From assembly GCA_027451445.1 (NCBI GenBank), contig DAIDJG010000160.1, positions 1 through 52,591 on the forward strand: DNA of 52,591 nucleotides, given 5' to 3'. Below the pieces are notes generated by a model. That model was not told the origin of the DNA. It saw only the letters and a list, made by a program, of their open reading frames with translations, and did not search any database. Below, piece after piece: positions 15,925-26,505 of this stretch; positions within the stretch are counted from its first letter, which is position 1; each line of letters starts with the position of its first letter. Both the position numbers and the translations under genes were made by a program. Source of the stretch: Singulisphaera sp. Lineage in GTDB: Bacteria; Planctomycetota; Planctomycetia; Isosphaerales; Isosphaeraceae.

Positions 15925-18900
15925 TTCTTCTCCAGCGCTTCGGCGATGAGCTTGCCGATCTTGTCGTAATAGAGGCCCGCGGCGATGAGCTTGCCGTCGG
16001 GACCGATCAGGATCGCGCCGTGGACGTTTTCATCGTGAACGCCATAGGCCGAGGCGATCGGATTGGACAAATTGCCGACGATCGCCTGAGGCCAGGGTTC
16101 GCCCTTTTCCGCAATATACTTTCGGGTCTCCGCATCGTCCGGCGCAAGGGTCAGGCTCAGGATCGCAAACCGGGGATCATCGCCGAATCGTTTGTAAACA
16201 TCGTTCATGCGCGTGATCTGAAAGGCCGACTGCTGGTCCCAGAGCGTCCCAAAGTCGAGCAACAGGACTTTCCCCTTGAAGTCGCCGGGCACAGCGAGCG
16301 TCTTCCCGTCGACCGTCGTGACCTCGAATGGCGGCGCCGAATCGCCCGCTTTGAGTACCGCGCGTCGACGAAGCCGCAGCATACCGACATCGAAGGTTTC
16401 GTCGGTCCGGCCTCCCGGAATGGGTGGGATCGTGAAGACCTGGACAAGCCGCGCGAAGGGGCCGGTCTCCCCAAAGGGTCTGGGCTCATTGACGTAAACG
16501 GTCAATCGATACTCCCCGGCAGGCAGGTCATCGAGTCGGAAGGAACCGTCGGGAGAGAGGCCAACGGCGACGGCGACGCGACGATCGCTGTAGGCCTGGC
16601 CCTCGGGGCTTTCCCGCCACCGCTGGGACCACTCCGACCATGCTCCACCCTGGAGGGAGGTCTTGCCCCGAAAGAGGCTCAGGGGATACGGGATGAAAGG
16701 CCGATTGCTTTCGATCGAGGCGCGGGCGTTCTGCGTGAAGTCAATCGGGGCGGTCCATCCTTCCGGCGGCTCAACGCGGCCAACCACCGATCTCCCGGTG
16801 CCTCCGACCGCCACGGTTACCGATGCGCCCGGATCGACGTGGACAGGAACTCCGAGCGACCAGACCCGGTCTGTGGCGTTCCCAGGGTCACGTCGACCGA
16901 CGCGCAGGTCGCTGGTAGGCATGACCTTCTCGAAACGGAAGCGTCCTTCGTCGTCGGTCGTCGCCGACGCATGGAAGAAGAGATGGCAGAACATCGTCGA
17001 GCGATCCTGTATGTGCCCGCTCAGCTCGACGCGCAGTTTGGCACCGGGCCGGCTGCCAATCAGGTAGCGCCCCTCGACTGTGGCGTATGGTCGCGCCTGG
17101 ATGTTCGGCGACGCGGCAATCGCATCCTTGCTCGCGTAGGCAAAACAATCGTCGCCCACGATGAGAACCATCCAGGGCTTCGCCAGCGACGTGACGGTGA
17201 AGGTGCCCTCGGCACTCGTGCGAATATCCCGCCCGCTCTCCCGCCCGGTGTGGACCTCACCGTCCTGGAGATTCAGGTTGCTCTCGTTGAGCACCCCGCG
17301 GTAAACCCTGGCACCGACCAGCGGTTTTCCATCAGGGCGTAAGACGGTCGCCACGGGTTCGGCACCGGGTTTGATCGGGGCGAGGTTGATGTCGTAGTCA
17401 TAGACCGCCGTTTCGTCGCGGCGGATGACGCGAGAAACAAACGGCTCGTAACCCTCAGCAACCAGTCGGAATCGGTAAGCGTCGGCCGCAACGGGAATGT
17501 TCAGGTTGAGGTCGCCCTTGAAAACCACGACCCCGATTCCCGTGGACGGCATCGCCACCCACTTCGCCACGTCACCGGTCTTTGGGTCGGCTTCTCCATA
17601 TTCGATCGCCGCGCGTTCGACGCGTTTCTTCGTCTCCGCATCGAGCACCTTGCCATGGACGGAGAGGGATGCTTTCAGCGTGAACGTCACGTCTTCGGCG
17701 GAAGGTTCGACGCGCTGTCGTGAGATGCCGACATATCCTTGACGATGAACGTTGATCTCAAGTGGATCGTCAGGGGCATCATCCCACCGAAATCGTCCAT
17801 CGTGGTCCGTGTAGAGGAAGACCCGAAGGAAGCGATATCGTCGCCAGGAATCGACATTGACGAAGGCATTTTCGACCGGCTTGCCTTCGGAGTCGACCAC
17901 CCTTCCCACAAACGCACGCGGACGGCCAAGCCGGATCTCGATCTGGGGAACCGCCTTGCCAACGTCGACGGATCGTTCGCCCGGAGCATGACCCCTGGCG
18001 ATGGCCACGAGATAGTTCGTCTCCGAGCGGACCTGGCCGGTCCGGAAATGGCCAGCGTCGTCGGTCGAAACAGCGAACTCACGAACGTCGTTCCCAAGAT
18101 GATCCTGGCTGCGCGACGAGTAGACCGTCGCTCCGGCGACCGGCTGCCCATAGGCGTCGACGACGCGGCCTTCGATCGGCACACCCTTCGTCATGACGGA
18201 AACGGCCGTGCCGGCACGAAGGTCGGCGATCCTGGGCTTTGCGCGGTCGGCCATGTAGTCGCGGTCGCTCAGGTAGTCGGGATGATCGATGGAGATCCCA
18301 AGCAACTCTCCCGTGGTTTCCGGTGCCCCTGACGTCTTCCACCGGCCGGCCGAATCCGTCGTCGCCCGCAGGTCGAAGAGGATTTCCGAGGTGTTCTTCT
18401 TGTAGTTGTGACTCCACAGGTAGACGGTCGCGCCGGCGATCGGGCGTCCCTGTTCATCCTGAACCGTTCCACCGAGCGATTCGCCCGCAATGAGCTTCAC
18501 CGTCGCTTCACCGGGGACCGGCTCGCCTGGCTTGTAACCCCAGTTGTGACGTTGCATGGCGAAGCCGTCTCCCCAAACGTCGACTCCGACGTTCTTATCG
18601 CCAGGGCCCGTCGAATGTCGAATGTCGAGTCGGCCGCGCTCATCAGTGATCCGCCATTCGTCGCGCATGTCGATCCACACGCGGACGTTCGCGTTCGGGA
18701 CGGGTTTGCCGGACTCCGCCGAGACGACCTGGAGGTGCAAGACCTTGACGGGAGCGCTGACGGCCTTGCCTTTCGTCTCAGCCTGGGCTGCCTCCGCCTT
18801 GTCGACCGCCGGAGGTGCTTCACTTCGAGTAAGCCGCGCGACACTCACAACCATTGCGAGTGCAAGCCCAACGATTGCGATCGCGAACCGCACCGTCCAA

Positions 18901-19994
18901 CCGGGCAGGCATCGCGATGAGCCGCGACTCCTGTCGATCGCCGCCAGACGTCGTGCGAGCCCGGGCGATCGTGCCATCGCCAATCCCAGCGACTGTTGAG
19001 GACGCCGGACCAGCTCTGAAGCAATCGCGAGCAACGTGGCCCGGTATCTGGTCGCGCCGCCCATCTCGTGAATCGAGAAGGCGTCACAGGCTCTCTCACG
19101 GGCTTCCGATGCGGACCGGGCGAGCAACCACGCCAGAGGGTGGAAGCCGTAGATCGAGACGACCAGTTGCTGGAACACGTTCCAGGCGTAATCGCCACGG
19201 CGGACGTGCGCGAGTTCATGTAACAGAACAGCGTCCGCATGTTGATCGGGGTCGAGTGCGGCCGCCGAGGTCGGCAGGAGGATCTCAGGACGACGCCAGC
19301 CGACGACGACCGGTACGCTCACGGCAGCCGACCAGGCGAGGCGGACTCGTTTTTTGAGCCCGAGCCGGTTGTGCCAACGTTCGAGCGCTGCGTTCCATGC
19401 GGGGTCGTCCACGGAGATCGCGTCGCGTCGAAGTCGGATGACGACGCTGAGCCCGTGAATCAGCCGCGCTACCAGGAGGGTGACCGCGAGGACGTAGGAT
19501 GCCACACCAAGGAGGGCCAGGCTGAACGACCGTGCCGCCGGCGACAGGACTCGCGAGTCGACCGACTCGACTCGAACGCCGGCGGCGTGCGAGGGGCTCG
19601 CACCCGGCTCGAGAGAGACGGTGTCGGTCCGGGTAGAAGCGCTTCTCAATCGCTCGATCTCGGCGTCCTGTGTCCCGGGCATCATGGACCGGATCTCTGC
19701 CGACTCGTCGTGCACAGCGTCCGAGGAGCGCGACCCGACGGATACGGACGGTACGGGTGCTGGTCGTTCATCGAATGCGGGTAGACAGGCCACGGCGAGT
19801 GGCGGGAGTGTCGCTACCGCGAGAGGAAGGAACAACAACCCAGCAAACCCGGCGTTGGCGACGGTCGCGGCGAACGAGGGTCGCCAGCGCATCGATACCC
19901 GCACGACGACGACCACGATTGTCAGCAAGGCCGTGGACCTAACCGCGACGTCAAGGACCGTCGAAAGCCAGCTTGTTCCGATCAATGCGATCAC
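15921..19994 (-). CDS. BlaR1-type M56 peptidase sensor with carboxypeptidase-regulatory repeats and a thioredoxin-like C-terminus
   Basis: A 1357-aa membrane protein. The N-terminal ~390 residues form an M56/BlaR1 unit: hydrophobic helices near residues 13-37, 43-70, 150-175 and 368-388, and the zinc protease motif HELAH at 259-263 with a downstream EARERACDAF. The middle holds about six beta-sandwich repeats of the carboxypeptidase-regulatory type, with signatures such as DEQGRPIAGATVYLW, DAYGQPVAGATVYSS and DSEGKPVENAFV. The last ~140 residues are thioredoxin/AhpC-like (AGDSAPPFEVTTVDGKT, KVLLLDFGTLWDQQSA), but the CxxC is absent: after W1252 the sequence is DQQS. The GTG start overlaps the blaI stop (GTGA). 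Presumed role: sense an external signal and inactivate the BlaI repressor. The ligand is unknown. Confidence 0.9.
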   Translation of the reverse strand: MIALIGTSWLSTVLDVAVRSTALLTIVVVVVRVSMRWRPSFAATVANAGFAGLLFLPLAVATLPPLAVACLPAFDERPAPVPSVSVGSRSSDAVHDESAEIRSMMPGTQDAEIERLRSASTRTDTVSLEPGASPSHAAGVRVESVDSRVLSPAARSFSLALLGVASYVLAVTLLVARLIHGLSVVIRLRRDAISVDDPAWNAALERWHNRLGLKKRVRLAWSAAVSVPVVVGWRRPEILLPTSAAALDPDQHADAVLLHELAHVRRGDYAWNVFQQLVVSIYGFHPLAWLLARSASEARERACDAFSIHEMGGATRYRATLLAIASELVRRPQQSLGLAMARSPGLARRLAAIDRSRGSSRCLPGWTVRFAIAIVGLALAMVVSVARLTRSEAPPAVDKAEAAQAETKGKAVSAPVKVLHLQVVSAESGKPVPNANVRVWIDMRDEWRITDERGRLDIRHSTGPGDKNVGVDVWGDGFAMQRHNWGYKPGEPVPGEATVKLIAGESLGGTVQDEQGRPIAGATVYLWSHNYKKNTSEILFDLRATTDSAGRWKTSGAPETTGELLGISIDHPDYLSDRDYMADRAKPRIADLRAGTAVSVMTKGVPIEGRVVDAYGQPVAGATVYSSRSQDHLGNDVREFAVSTDDAGHFRTGQVRSETNYLVAIARGHAPGERSVDVGKAVPQIEIRLGRPRAFVGRVVDSEGKPVENAFVNVDSWRRYRFLRVFLYTDHDGRFRWDDAPDDPLEINVHRQGYVGISRQRVEPSAEDVTFTLKASLSVHGKVLDAETKKRVERAAIEYGEADPKTGDVAKWVAMPSTGIGVVVFKGDLNLNIPVAADAYRFRLVAEGYEPFVSRVIRRDETAVYDYDINLAPIKPGAEPVATVLRPDGKPLVGARVYRGVLNESNLNLQDGEVHTGRESGRDIRTSAEGTFTVTSLAKPWMVLIVGDDCFAYASKDAIAASPNIQARPYATVEGRYLIGSRPGAKLRVELSGHIQDRSTMFCHLFFHASATTDDEGRFRFEKVMPTSDLRVGRRDPGNATDRVWSLGVPVHVDPGASVTVAVGGTGRSVVGRVEPPEGWTAPIDFTQNARASIESNRPFIPYPLSLFRGKTSLQGGAWSEWSQRWRESPEGQAYSDRRVAVAVGLSPDGSFRLDDLPAGEYRLTVYVNEPRPFGETGPFARLVQVFTIPPIPGGRTDETFDVGMLRLRRRAVLKAGDSAPPFEVTTVDGKTLAVPGDFKGKVLLLDFGTLWDQQSAFQITRMNDVYKRFGDDPRFAILSLTLAPDDAETRKYIAEKGEPWPQAIVGNLSNPIASAYGVHDENVHGAILIGPDGKLIAAGLYYDKIGKLIAEALEKN

Positions 19995-20395
19995 TTCCGA
20001 TCTCCTTTCGTGGATCGTTTCCTGGGAGCAACGGGCTGCGTCGATCGTCGAAGGTTGTCGAGCTGATCCGAGGTGAGTTGTTCGTCTTCGATCAACCTGA
20101 GCACGAGGTCCTCGGCGGACCCTTTGAAGAACCGTTCGAGCAAACCGTGAATCGCCTGACGCTGGGCCTTGCGCCGTTCGATCGCGGCGCGGTAGATGTA
20201 GACCTTGCCGCGGGCCTCGTGGGACACGAAGCCCTTCGCTTCCAGAATCCGCAGCAGGGTTCGCACCGTCGAGTCGTGCGGTGAACCGGCCAGCCGTTCG
20301 CGAACCTGCTCGGCAGTGGCCTGGCCGAGTTGCCAGATCGCGTCCATGACCTCGGCTTCGCGCTCGGTCAGCACCTCGGACTTCTTGCGTGTCAT
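19991..20395 (-). CDS. BlaI/MecI/CopY-family transcriptional repressor
   Basis: A 134-aa protein beginning MTRKKSEVLTEREAEVMDAI, with the winged helix ATAEQVRERLAGSPHDSTVR, TLLRILEAKGFVSHEARGKV and YIYRAAI. The C-terminal half holds the dimerisation and cleavage region expected of BlaI. ATG 20395 is preferred over an upstream frame extension because the family N-terminus is there. It is translationally coupled to the M56 sensor. Together they form the usual two-component derepression pair, probably autoregulated. Inverted cgttaaa/tttaacg half-sites lie in the leader at about 20410 and 20480 but are too far apart to call an operator. Confidence 0.93.
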   Translation of the reverse strand: MTRKKSEVLTEREAEVMDAIWQLGQATAEQVRERLAGSPHDSTVRTLLRILEAKGFVSHEARGKVYIYRAAIERRKAQRQAIHGLLERFFKGSAEDLVLRLIEDEQLTSDQLDNLRRSTQPVAPRKRSTKGDRK

Positions 20396-21234
20396 GGTCT
20401 TGCCCTTCGTTAAATCGTTAACACTTCGGGCATCGTACCGGCGTACCAACGTTCTTCGCAAGACCGACTGTTAGGAATTTAACGGTTTCTGAGGTGGTCG
20501 TTGAATCCCAATGAGAGGCACGATCGGCGCCCCTCGCCGACCACGACACACCGCGCAACAAAAAGCGTCTCAACTCTCGAGCTGCTGCACCACAGCAACG
20601 CGAACATTTCACCACGCCAGCTTCGCCCTGCGGGCTCGCCCCCAGCCGCCCAAGGCTTATCAGCTTAGGAACGGGCCGGTAATAAGTTCCCGATTTCGGC
20701 TCGGCTCGACTCGGCGAGATCGTGAGCCGCCATGGTGGCTCGCTCCTGAGTTTGCCCCGGATGGGGCATTTGATAGTAGCCCAGCGTTTTAACGCTGGGA
20801 TTGACGAAACCATTAAATTCTCATACGTCCTGGAGGGACGATTCGGGCTGGGCGTTGGCCGGGTGGCAAGGGCAGCCGCCCCGCTGGGGCGAAAACAATC
20901 AAATCAGACAGATGGGTGTTCGTCGAACCCAGCGTCAAAACGCTGGGCTATTGTCAATTGCCCCATCCGGGGCAAAGAGACCGACGGAACGCTCGTCTGC
21001 GAAAGCTCGACGGACCACGCTTACCGGAAGAGAAATCGGGAAGTTATTCCCGGCCTGTTCCTTAGCGCACGAACTCTCGTCCGGCTACGGAAAACCGGAA
21101 AACTGCACGGGCCTTGCACGATGGCCACTTCGAGGGTACATTCATTACAACCTAATAATGTTTGGGCCCCTCTGGGACCTTCCGTTTTCTTCACACGAAC
21201 CTGTTGATCGCTCCACTTCCGGGAGCCTCGAGGG
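20396..21234. other. Gene-free stretch with mirrored palindromes
   Basis: No gene is supported. The blaI promoter should lie at its left end and the promoter of the secreted-protein cluster at its right end. The middle holds the mirrored repeat pair 20752-20978. Confidence 0.6.
20752..20978. repeat. Mirrored pair of ~50-bp repeats, each with an inner palindrome
   Basis: The left arm (20752-20799) reads tttgccccggatggggca, then a short spacer and cccagcgttttaacgctggg. The right arm (20928-20978) is its near reverse complement: cccagcgtcaaaacgctggg, a spacer, then tgccccatccggggcaaag. Each 20-bp cccagcg block is itself a palindrome. The ~130 bp between them include gtcctggagggacg. The arrangement resembles REP/BIME-type elements. 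Confidence 0.8.
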
Positions 21235-21690
21235 ATGAGGTCAAGAGCTACCCACCGCGGGTTTTGCACTCTGCGGGGCGTGCTGATCGCCTTGACCGCG
21301 TTGGCATGCGCCGGGACCTCGAAGGCCCAGGCAGGTTGTTCGCATTACGTCGTGGCAGGCAACCAGCCCGCAGACGTGTTCGCCCGGTTTGAGAGCGGTG
21401 GACCCGGCCACGTGTTGCCGTCCTTGCCGCCTGGGAAAGACGCCCCGGTTTCCGGCAAGCCTTGCACCGGCGCGTTCTGTTCCGGACAACCGGCAGTACC
21501 CATGCCCCTCCCCGTACCGGCGGCCGTGGGCATGGACCACACCGAGCAATGGGGGGCACTGCTGCTTCCGCCCCCTCGCCACGCGGTCGAGGGGCGTGCT
21601 CACCCTCAGACTGAGGGGCTCGTGCGGGCAATCCACCAAGGGCCTTCCGTCGATCGGCCTCCTCGTTTGCACCACGTCCCGCACGCCTGA
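21235..21690 (+). CDS. Secreted Cys-motif protein A (uncharacterised)
   Basis: A 151-aa protein with a Sec-type signal peptide (GVLIALTALACAGTSKAQA, cleavage expected after AQA). The mature part opens CSHYVVAGNQP and has a PCTGAFCSGQP block, then Pro-rich sequence and EQWGALLLPPP. The protein at 24387-24827 shares the same order: C-[SG]-H-[YF]-V near the mature N-terminus, P-C-[TS]-G-x2-C-x-G in the middle, and a W-[GA]-L-L block. I know of no named family with this pattern. It probably works in the cell envelope with the DUF1559 protein downstream. The two Cys pairs could form disulfides or bind a metal. Confidence 0.75.
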   Translation: MRSRATHRGFCTLRGVLIALTALACAGTSKAQAGCSHYVVAGNQPADVFARFESGGPGHVLPSLPPGKDAPVSGKPCTGAFCSGQPAVPMPLPVPAAVGMDHTEQWGALLLPPPRHAVEGRAHPQTEGLVRAIHQGPSVDRPPRLHHVPHA

Positions 21691-22113
21691 AAAACGACCG
21701 GGCCAGTATCGGAACGTGCTCCGGGCGCACTCGACTCGCGTCCCGCCCGTTTCACCGAGCGCATCGGCTGGTCGGTCGCGAGCAACCTGAACGACGACAA
21801 GCAAAGGCGAGAGGAGCCCCGGGCATCCCTGCGCAGGACTCTGCCAAGGGGACGACCGTCCATTCTCCGAAGTTCCGACGACGGCGTCGGCAACGTCGAT
21901 GCCGAAAGCCGCGACGTCCGTGCTTTTTACCTTTTTCTTCAGAATCGTTGGTTGTGCCCCCCGCGCGTTGAAAAAAGGACGTAACGGGCGATCGCGGAAC
22001 GGTTTCCGCCACGCCGCGTCCTGCACGGCAAGCCCCTTGGCTGGAACGCCTTGGGATCGCCGTTCAACGTGCATCAGGCACCACCGAATTCTTCCGGCCC
22101 ACGGGGACGACTC
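21691..22113. other. Gap between secreted protein A and DUF1559 protein A
   Basis: Frames in these 423 bp show no protein character. A ribosome-binding site for the next gene is only weakly seen (ggggacgactc before ATG 22114). Confidence 0.5.
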
Positions 22114-23168
<1,055 letters not shown>

Positions 23169-23169
<1 letters not shown>

Positions 23170-23642
23170 TGAATTACGTTGCAAGATTGTGTCGCGAATT
23201 GATGGGCCGTCGAGCGGTCCTCGCGTGCGCCGCTTGGCTGGTCTTCGCCGCGGGGGGATGCACCAATGGCCACAGTGCATTGCCCGACCAGGATGCGGCC
23301 CGCTCGGCAGTCGAGAACGCGCTCAAGAGCTGGCACGACGGCGCCAGGCCCGGCACGCTCGCGGGAACCGAGCCCCCCGTCCAGGTCTTTGACACGCCCT
23401 GGAGCCAGGGTGCCCGGCTACGTTCCTACGAGATCCTGCGCAATGACACCACCACGGCCGAGCGCCGGTTTAACGTTCGCCTGTCAACGACAAACCCCGA
23501 TCGCGTCCAGGAGGTCCAGTACTACGTGATGGGCCAGTCGCCCCTGTTGGTGTTTCGCGACGAGGATTACCTGAGAAACATCAACATGGAAGACGGCCCG
23601 AAACCCGCGAGGGGAGCCAGGCCGGCCTCGCGGAGAAGGTAG
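23169..23642 (+). CDS. Putative lipoprotein A, partner of DUF1559
   Basis: A 157-aa protein with a signal sequence and lipobox-like LVFAAGGCTNG (Cys at about residue 31). The mature domain reads AARSAVENALKSWHDGARPG, GARLRSYEILRNDTTTAERR and QEVQYYVMGQSPLLVFRDED. It is translationally coupled to the DUF1559 gene. The next gene product is a clear relative: AR-x-A-x-E-x-x-L-x-x-W, then G-x-RLR-x-Y, then RF-x-V-x-L, then YY-x-x-GQ and R-x-ED. No named family is recognised. It is probably a periplasmic or envelope lipoprotein that works with the prepilin-like protein. Confidence 0.8.
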
Positions 23643-23650
23643 CCGCTGAA

Positions 23651-24334
23651 ATGTCTCGACACCGTAATACGTTGAGGAATCGACACGCTCGGGAGCCGAG
23701 CGCACCGCGGATCGAACTCCCGTTCCCGCGCGTGCCTTTGGCGCAAAACGTGGGGAAGCCGCGCGCCGTGTCCGGGCCTTCGCCGGCGCTCCGGTTCGCG
23801 CGCCGGCTGCTCGTTGGCCTTGCTGTCGGCTCCTGTCCCGCTTGCGGTACGAACGCGAATCCGAATCCCCAGCGTTACGCTCCCCCCGCGGTTGATGCGC
23901 GCCGCGCACTCGAGCAATCCCTTGAAGCGTGGCGAACCTCGCCCGAGTCTGAGCGGACGGTCTCCACCCTCAGCCCCGTGATGTTCGTCGACCAGCAACG
24001 TCTGCCGGGGCAACGCTTGCGGGAGTACGCCGTGTTCGGCGAGATTCCGGGATCGGACGCCTACCGCCGGTTTCGGGTCAAGCTCGTTCTCGAGGAACCG
24101 GACGATGAGATCGTGACCACCTATTATGCGTTCGGTCAGGGCCAGATCTGGGTCTACCGGGCGGAAGACCTCGACATGCTTATGCACATGGATCATTCGA
24201 TGATGGCTGCCGCCGCCGAGGACGCCGAGCGCGCTCTTGCCGAGAAGGGTCCGGCGGCGGACGGTCCGCGCCCGCACCATCATCATCCGGGCAAGCCGCT
24301 CGAAGACGAGGCCCGAGCGCGCTCCAACCCTTGA
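23651..24334 (+). CDS. Putative lipoprotein B, paralogue of lipoprotein A, His-rich tail
   Basis: A 227-aa protein. A long N-terminal part precedes the hydrophobic stretch RLLVGLAVGSCPACGTNANP, whose Cys could be the lipid-modified residue, so the true start may be internal. The mature domain parallels lipoprotein A: DARRALEQSLEAWRTSP, GQRLREYAVFGEIPG, YRRFRVKLVLEEPDD, TYYAFGQGQIWVYRAEDLDM. The C-terminus is rich in Met and His (MLMHMDHSMMAAAAED and GPRPHHHHPGKP), suggesting metal binding. It starts 8 bp after lipoprotein A and so is in the same operon. Confidence 0.78.
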   Translation: MSRHRNTLRNRHAREPSAPRIELPFPRVPLAQNVGKPRAVSGPSPALRFARRLLVGLAVGSCPACGTNANPNPQRYAPPAVDARRALEQSLEAWRTSPESERTVSTLSPVMFVDQQRLPGQRLREYAVFGEIPGSDAYRRFRVKLVLEEPDDEIVTTYYAFGQGQIWVYRAEDLDMLMHMDHSMMAAAAEDAERALAEKGPAADGPRPHHHHPGKPLEDEARARSNP

Positions 24335-24386
24335 CGATCGACTTTGATGCCATGGGGCTCGACTTTGCTTAGGGAACGGGTCTGAC

Positions 24387-24827
24387 GTGAGTCATGCAAA
24401 GCCAGGCAGGTGGACTCTGCTTATGGTCGGGGTATCCCTGACCCTCGCCTGCGGACTCGCTGCGCCCGGCGAAGCGCTGTCGGCGTGCGGCCATTTTGTG
24501 TCGTCCTCGGGGGCGGCCACCGCGGGACTTTCTGTGCTCGAAACTTCGGACATCCTCGCACCGGTGCGCTTGCCGGGCGGATCCGAGGCCGTGCCCGGGG
24601 AACGTCGTACTCCCTGCTCCGGTCTCTCGTGCAGGGGTGAGTCGACGCCCCCGCTGATCCCTGCGCCCGAAAGTTCGCCGCAGCACGAGGTCTGGGCACT
24701 CCTTCACCGACCGCAAAGCCTGTCCCCCGCCTTGTTTGCCGGCTTGCCCGCGGCCGGAATCGCGGGCCCCCCCTGCATTCGCAGCTTCCCGCAGGAACGT
24801 CCCCCCCGCGGTTCCTTGATTTCCTGA
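24387..24827 (+). CDS. Secreted Cys-motif protein B (uncharacterised)
   Basis: A 146-aa protein with a signal peptide (WTLLMVGVSLTLACGLAAPG) and mature start CGHFVSSSGAA. It then has TPCSGLSCRGESTPPLIPAP and a HEVWALL block. It parallels secreted protein A at 21235-21690 in motif order and spacing. Like that copy it precedes a DUF1559 gene on the same strand. The C-terminal third is Pro/Ala-rich with one more Cys. No named family. The GTG at 24387 is the only plausible start near the leader. Confidence 0.75.
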   Translation: MSHAKPGRWTLLMVGVSLTLACGLAAPGEALSACGHFVSSSGAATAGLSVLETSDILAPVRLPGGSEAVPGERRTPCSGLSCRGESTPPLIPAPESSPQHEVWALLHRPQSLSPALFAGLPAAGIAGPPCIRSFPQERPPRGSLIS

Positions 24828-25080
24828 CGATCCGTGGAGGCGCCACGTAACGATCCGCCGACCCCGCTACGGTTCACTCGGCGATTGTGGCGCGGGCACT
24901 TGCCCTGGTCGCGCGCGCACTGCGCGACGCTCTCGGTTCGTAACGACAATGCGACTCGGCACGCGCTGACTCCGCACGTGGGCGTTCGCTGAACGCGGCC
25001 GCGCCTGGCGCCGGTCGTGGTAGCGCTACCTTTGTTTTCATCACTGGATCATTCCCCTTCGTGACGATGAGGGTCCCACT

Positions 25081-26151
25081 ATGAGAATCACCGCACGGCG
25101 TTCCGGATTCACGCTCATCGAGCTGTTGGTCGTGATTGCAATCATCGCCGTCCTGATCGCGCTTCTGTTGCCCGCGGTGCAAGCGGCGCGCGAGGCCGCC
25201 CGGCGCATGCAGTGCACCAACAACGAGAAACAGATCGGACTTGCGGTCCACAACTACGTTGATGCGTTCTCGTGTTTTCCCTTCGGCAAAGGGGGCGACT
25301 ACTCGGCAACGGTGCCCGGTGCGCCGGTCTATGCACGATGGTCGGCACAGAGTCAGCTTCTCGGCTACATGGAGCAGTCGACGCTGTTCAACGCAATCAA
25401 CTTCAACCTCCCGCCCGAGACACCGGACGTCAGCATGATGGGCATGAGCTTCGAGCCCGCCTACCAGGATCCCAACCGCGCCAACGCGACGGTCTGCCGA
25501 CTGGCGCTCAATGTCATGCTCTGCCCCTCGGACCCGGCGGTCACCGGCGACTGGCCTGGCGGCAACAGCTACGTGGTCAATCAAGGAGGGTGGCTTTGCG
25601 ACGCCTGCGAGCAGTATCCCCCCATGGTCGGAAGCGCTGGCTTGCCCCTCGGTCCGTTCTACAACAGGAGCTGCGTACGGTTCGCCGCGCTGACCGACGG
25701 GACGAGCCTGACCGCCTTCTTCAGCGAGAAGCGGCGCGGGGCGGGGATGCCCAACCCGAAGAGCGACCTCTACGCGATGGGCAATGCGATGTCGCTGGGG
25801 CAAACCTATCAGCAATGTACCGCCCTGGACCCGGCGATGGCGATGGTGCTGAGCAGCCGCATGGGAGCGGCGTGGGCCGTGGGTTCGATGACGTGCATCG
25901 AATACAATCACGTGAGCCCGCCCAACACCCGTTCCTGCGGCGCCATGATCGGAGGGATGATGATGTCGGGGCCGACCGCGATGGTCAACATGGCCGTACA
26001 ACTCCCGCCGTCGAGCTACCACTCCGGCGGCGTCAACGTGCTCTTCGGCGACGGCTCCGTCCGCTTTGTCAAGGACAGCATTGCGGCAGGCGTCTGGCTC
26101 GCTCTCAGCACCCGCAACGGTGCCGAAGTGATTAGCGGATCCGATTACTGA
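25081..26151 (+). CDS. DUF1559 prepilin-like protein B
   Basis: A 356-aa protein with leader [20 protein letters not shown] and [20 protein letters not shown], and the C-terminal [19 protein letters not shown]. It is much closer to DUF1559 protein A than DUF1559 proteins usually are to each other. Shared stretches include FPFGKG, YARWS-x-x-SQLL, FN-x-IN and PGxNSY-type segments. The pair therefore arose by duplication of a Cys-protein/DUF1559 unit. It ends ISGSDY with no sorting signal. A ribosome-binding site (cgatgagggtcccact before ATG) is weak. Confidence 0.93.
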   Translation: MRITARRSGFTLIELLVVIAIIAVLIALLLPAVQAAREAARRMQCTNNEKQIGLAVHNYVDAFSCFPFGKGGDYSATVPGAPVYARWSAQSQLLGYMEQSTLFNAINFNLPPETPDVSMMGMSFEPAYQDPNRANATVCRLALNVMLCPSDPAVTGDWPGGNSYVVNQGGWLCDACEQYPPMVGSAGLPLGPFYNRSCVRFAALTDGTSLTAFFSEKRRGAGMPNPKSDLYAMGNAMSLGQTYQQCTALDPAMAMVLSSRMGAAWAVGSMTCIEYNHVSPPNTRSCGAMIGGMMMSGPTAMVNMAVQLPPSSYHSGGVNVLFGDGSVRFVKDSIAAGVWLALSTRNGAEVISGSDY

Positions 26152-26253
26152 GCGCCGCACGATCCTAGAGTGGTTTACGATCGCATTGCGCACAGCCGCG
26201 ACCGACCAGGCGGGCGACAGCGGGCGGATCGTGCCACAGGCTCGTGTGGGCTT

Positions 26254-26415
26254 AGAGTCTGTCCCACAAGTCCCGGGAGCGTGGAAATGGGGACTGGCTC
26301 CGGCCGTCTTCGGACGGTGCCTGTCCCCATTTCCACAGAAAAGGGGGACAGGCACCTCGAAGACTCGGAGCCAGTCCCCCTTTTCCAGCTCCGCTTCACT
26401 TCCGGGACAGACTCT
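26254..26415. repeat. 162-bp composite element with 12-bp terminal inverted repeats
   Basis: The ends agagtctgtccc (26254-26265) and gggacagactct (26404-26415) are perfect inverted repeats. Inside are two further hairpins: 26281-26336 with 13-bp arms (gtggaaatgggga) and 26339-26384 with 10-bp arms (aaaaggggga). The two inner hairpins share related loops (ctggctccg and gacaggcac). The element carries no gene. A rearranged, truncated relative lies at 3290-3425. Confidence 0.85.
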
Positions 26416-26443
26416 TAGCCCCGGCATCTACCTTAGCTCCTAC

Positions 26444-26505
26444 ACTAACCCGACGCGCAAGCGAGGGATAATTATATCATGGTTTAGCTCACGCTTCGGG
26501 TCAGT
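26444..26505. repeat. Imperfect copy of the palindrome at 47373-47435
   Basis: The left arm actaacccgacgcgcaagcg and a right part tcacgcttcgggtcagt correspond to the perfect palindrome at 47373-47435 with several mismatches and an AT-rich loop (ataattatatcat). It is a decayed member of that family. Confidence 0.75.

Noticed and set aside
24874-26427. Long minus-strand open frame opposite DUF1559 protein B
   Set aside because: Shadow of the DUF1559 gene extended through repeat sequence; no protein features.
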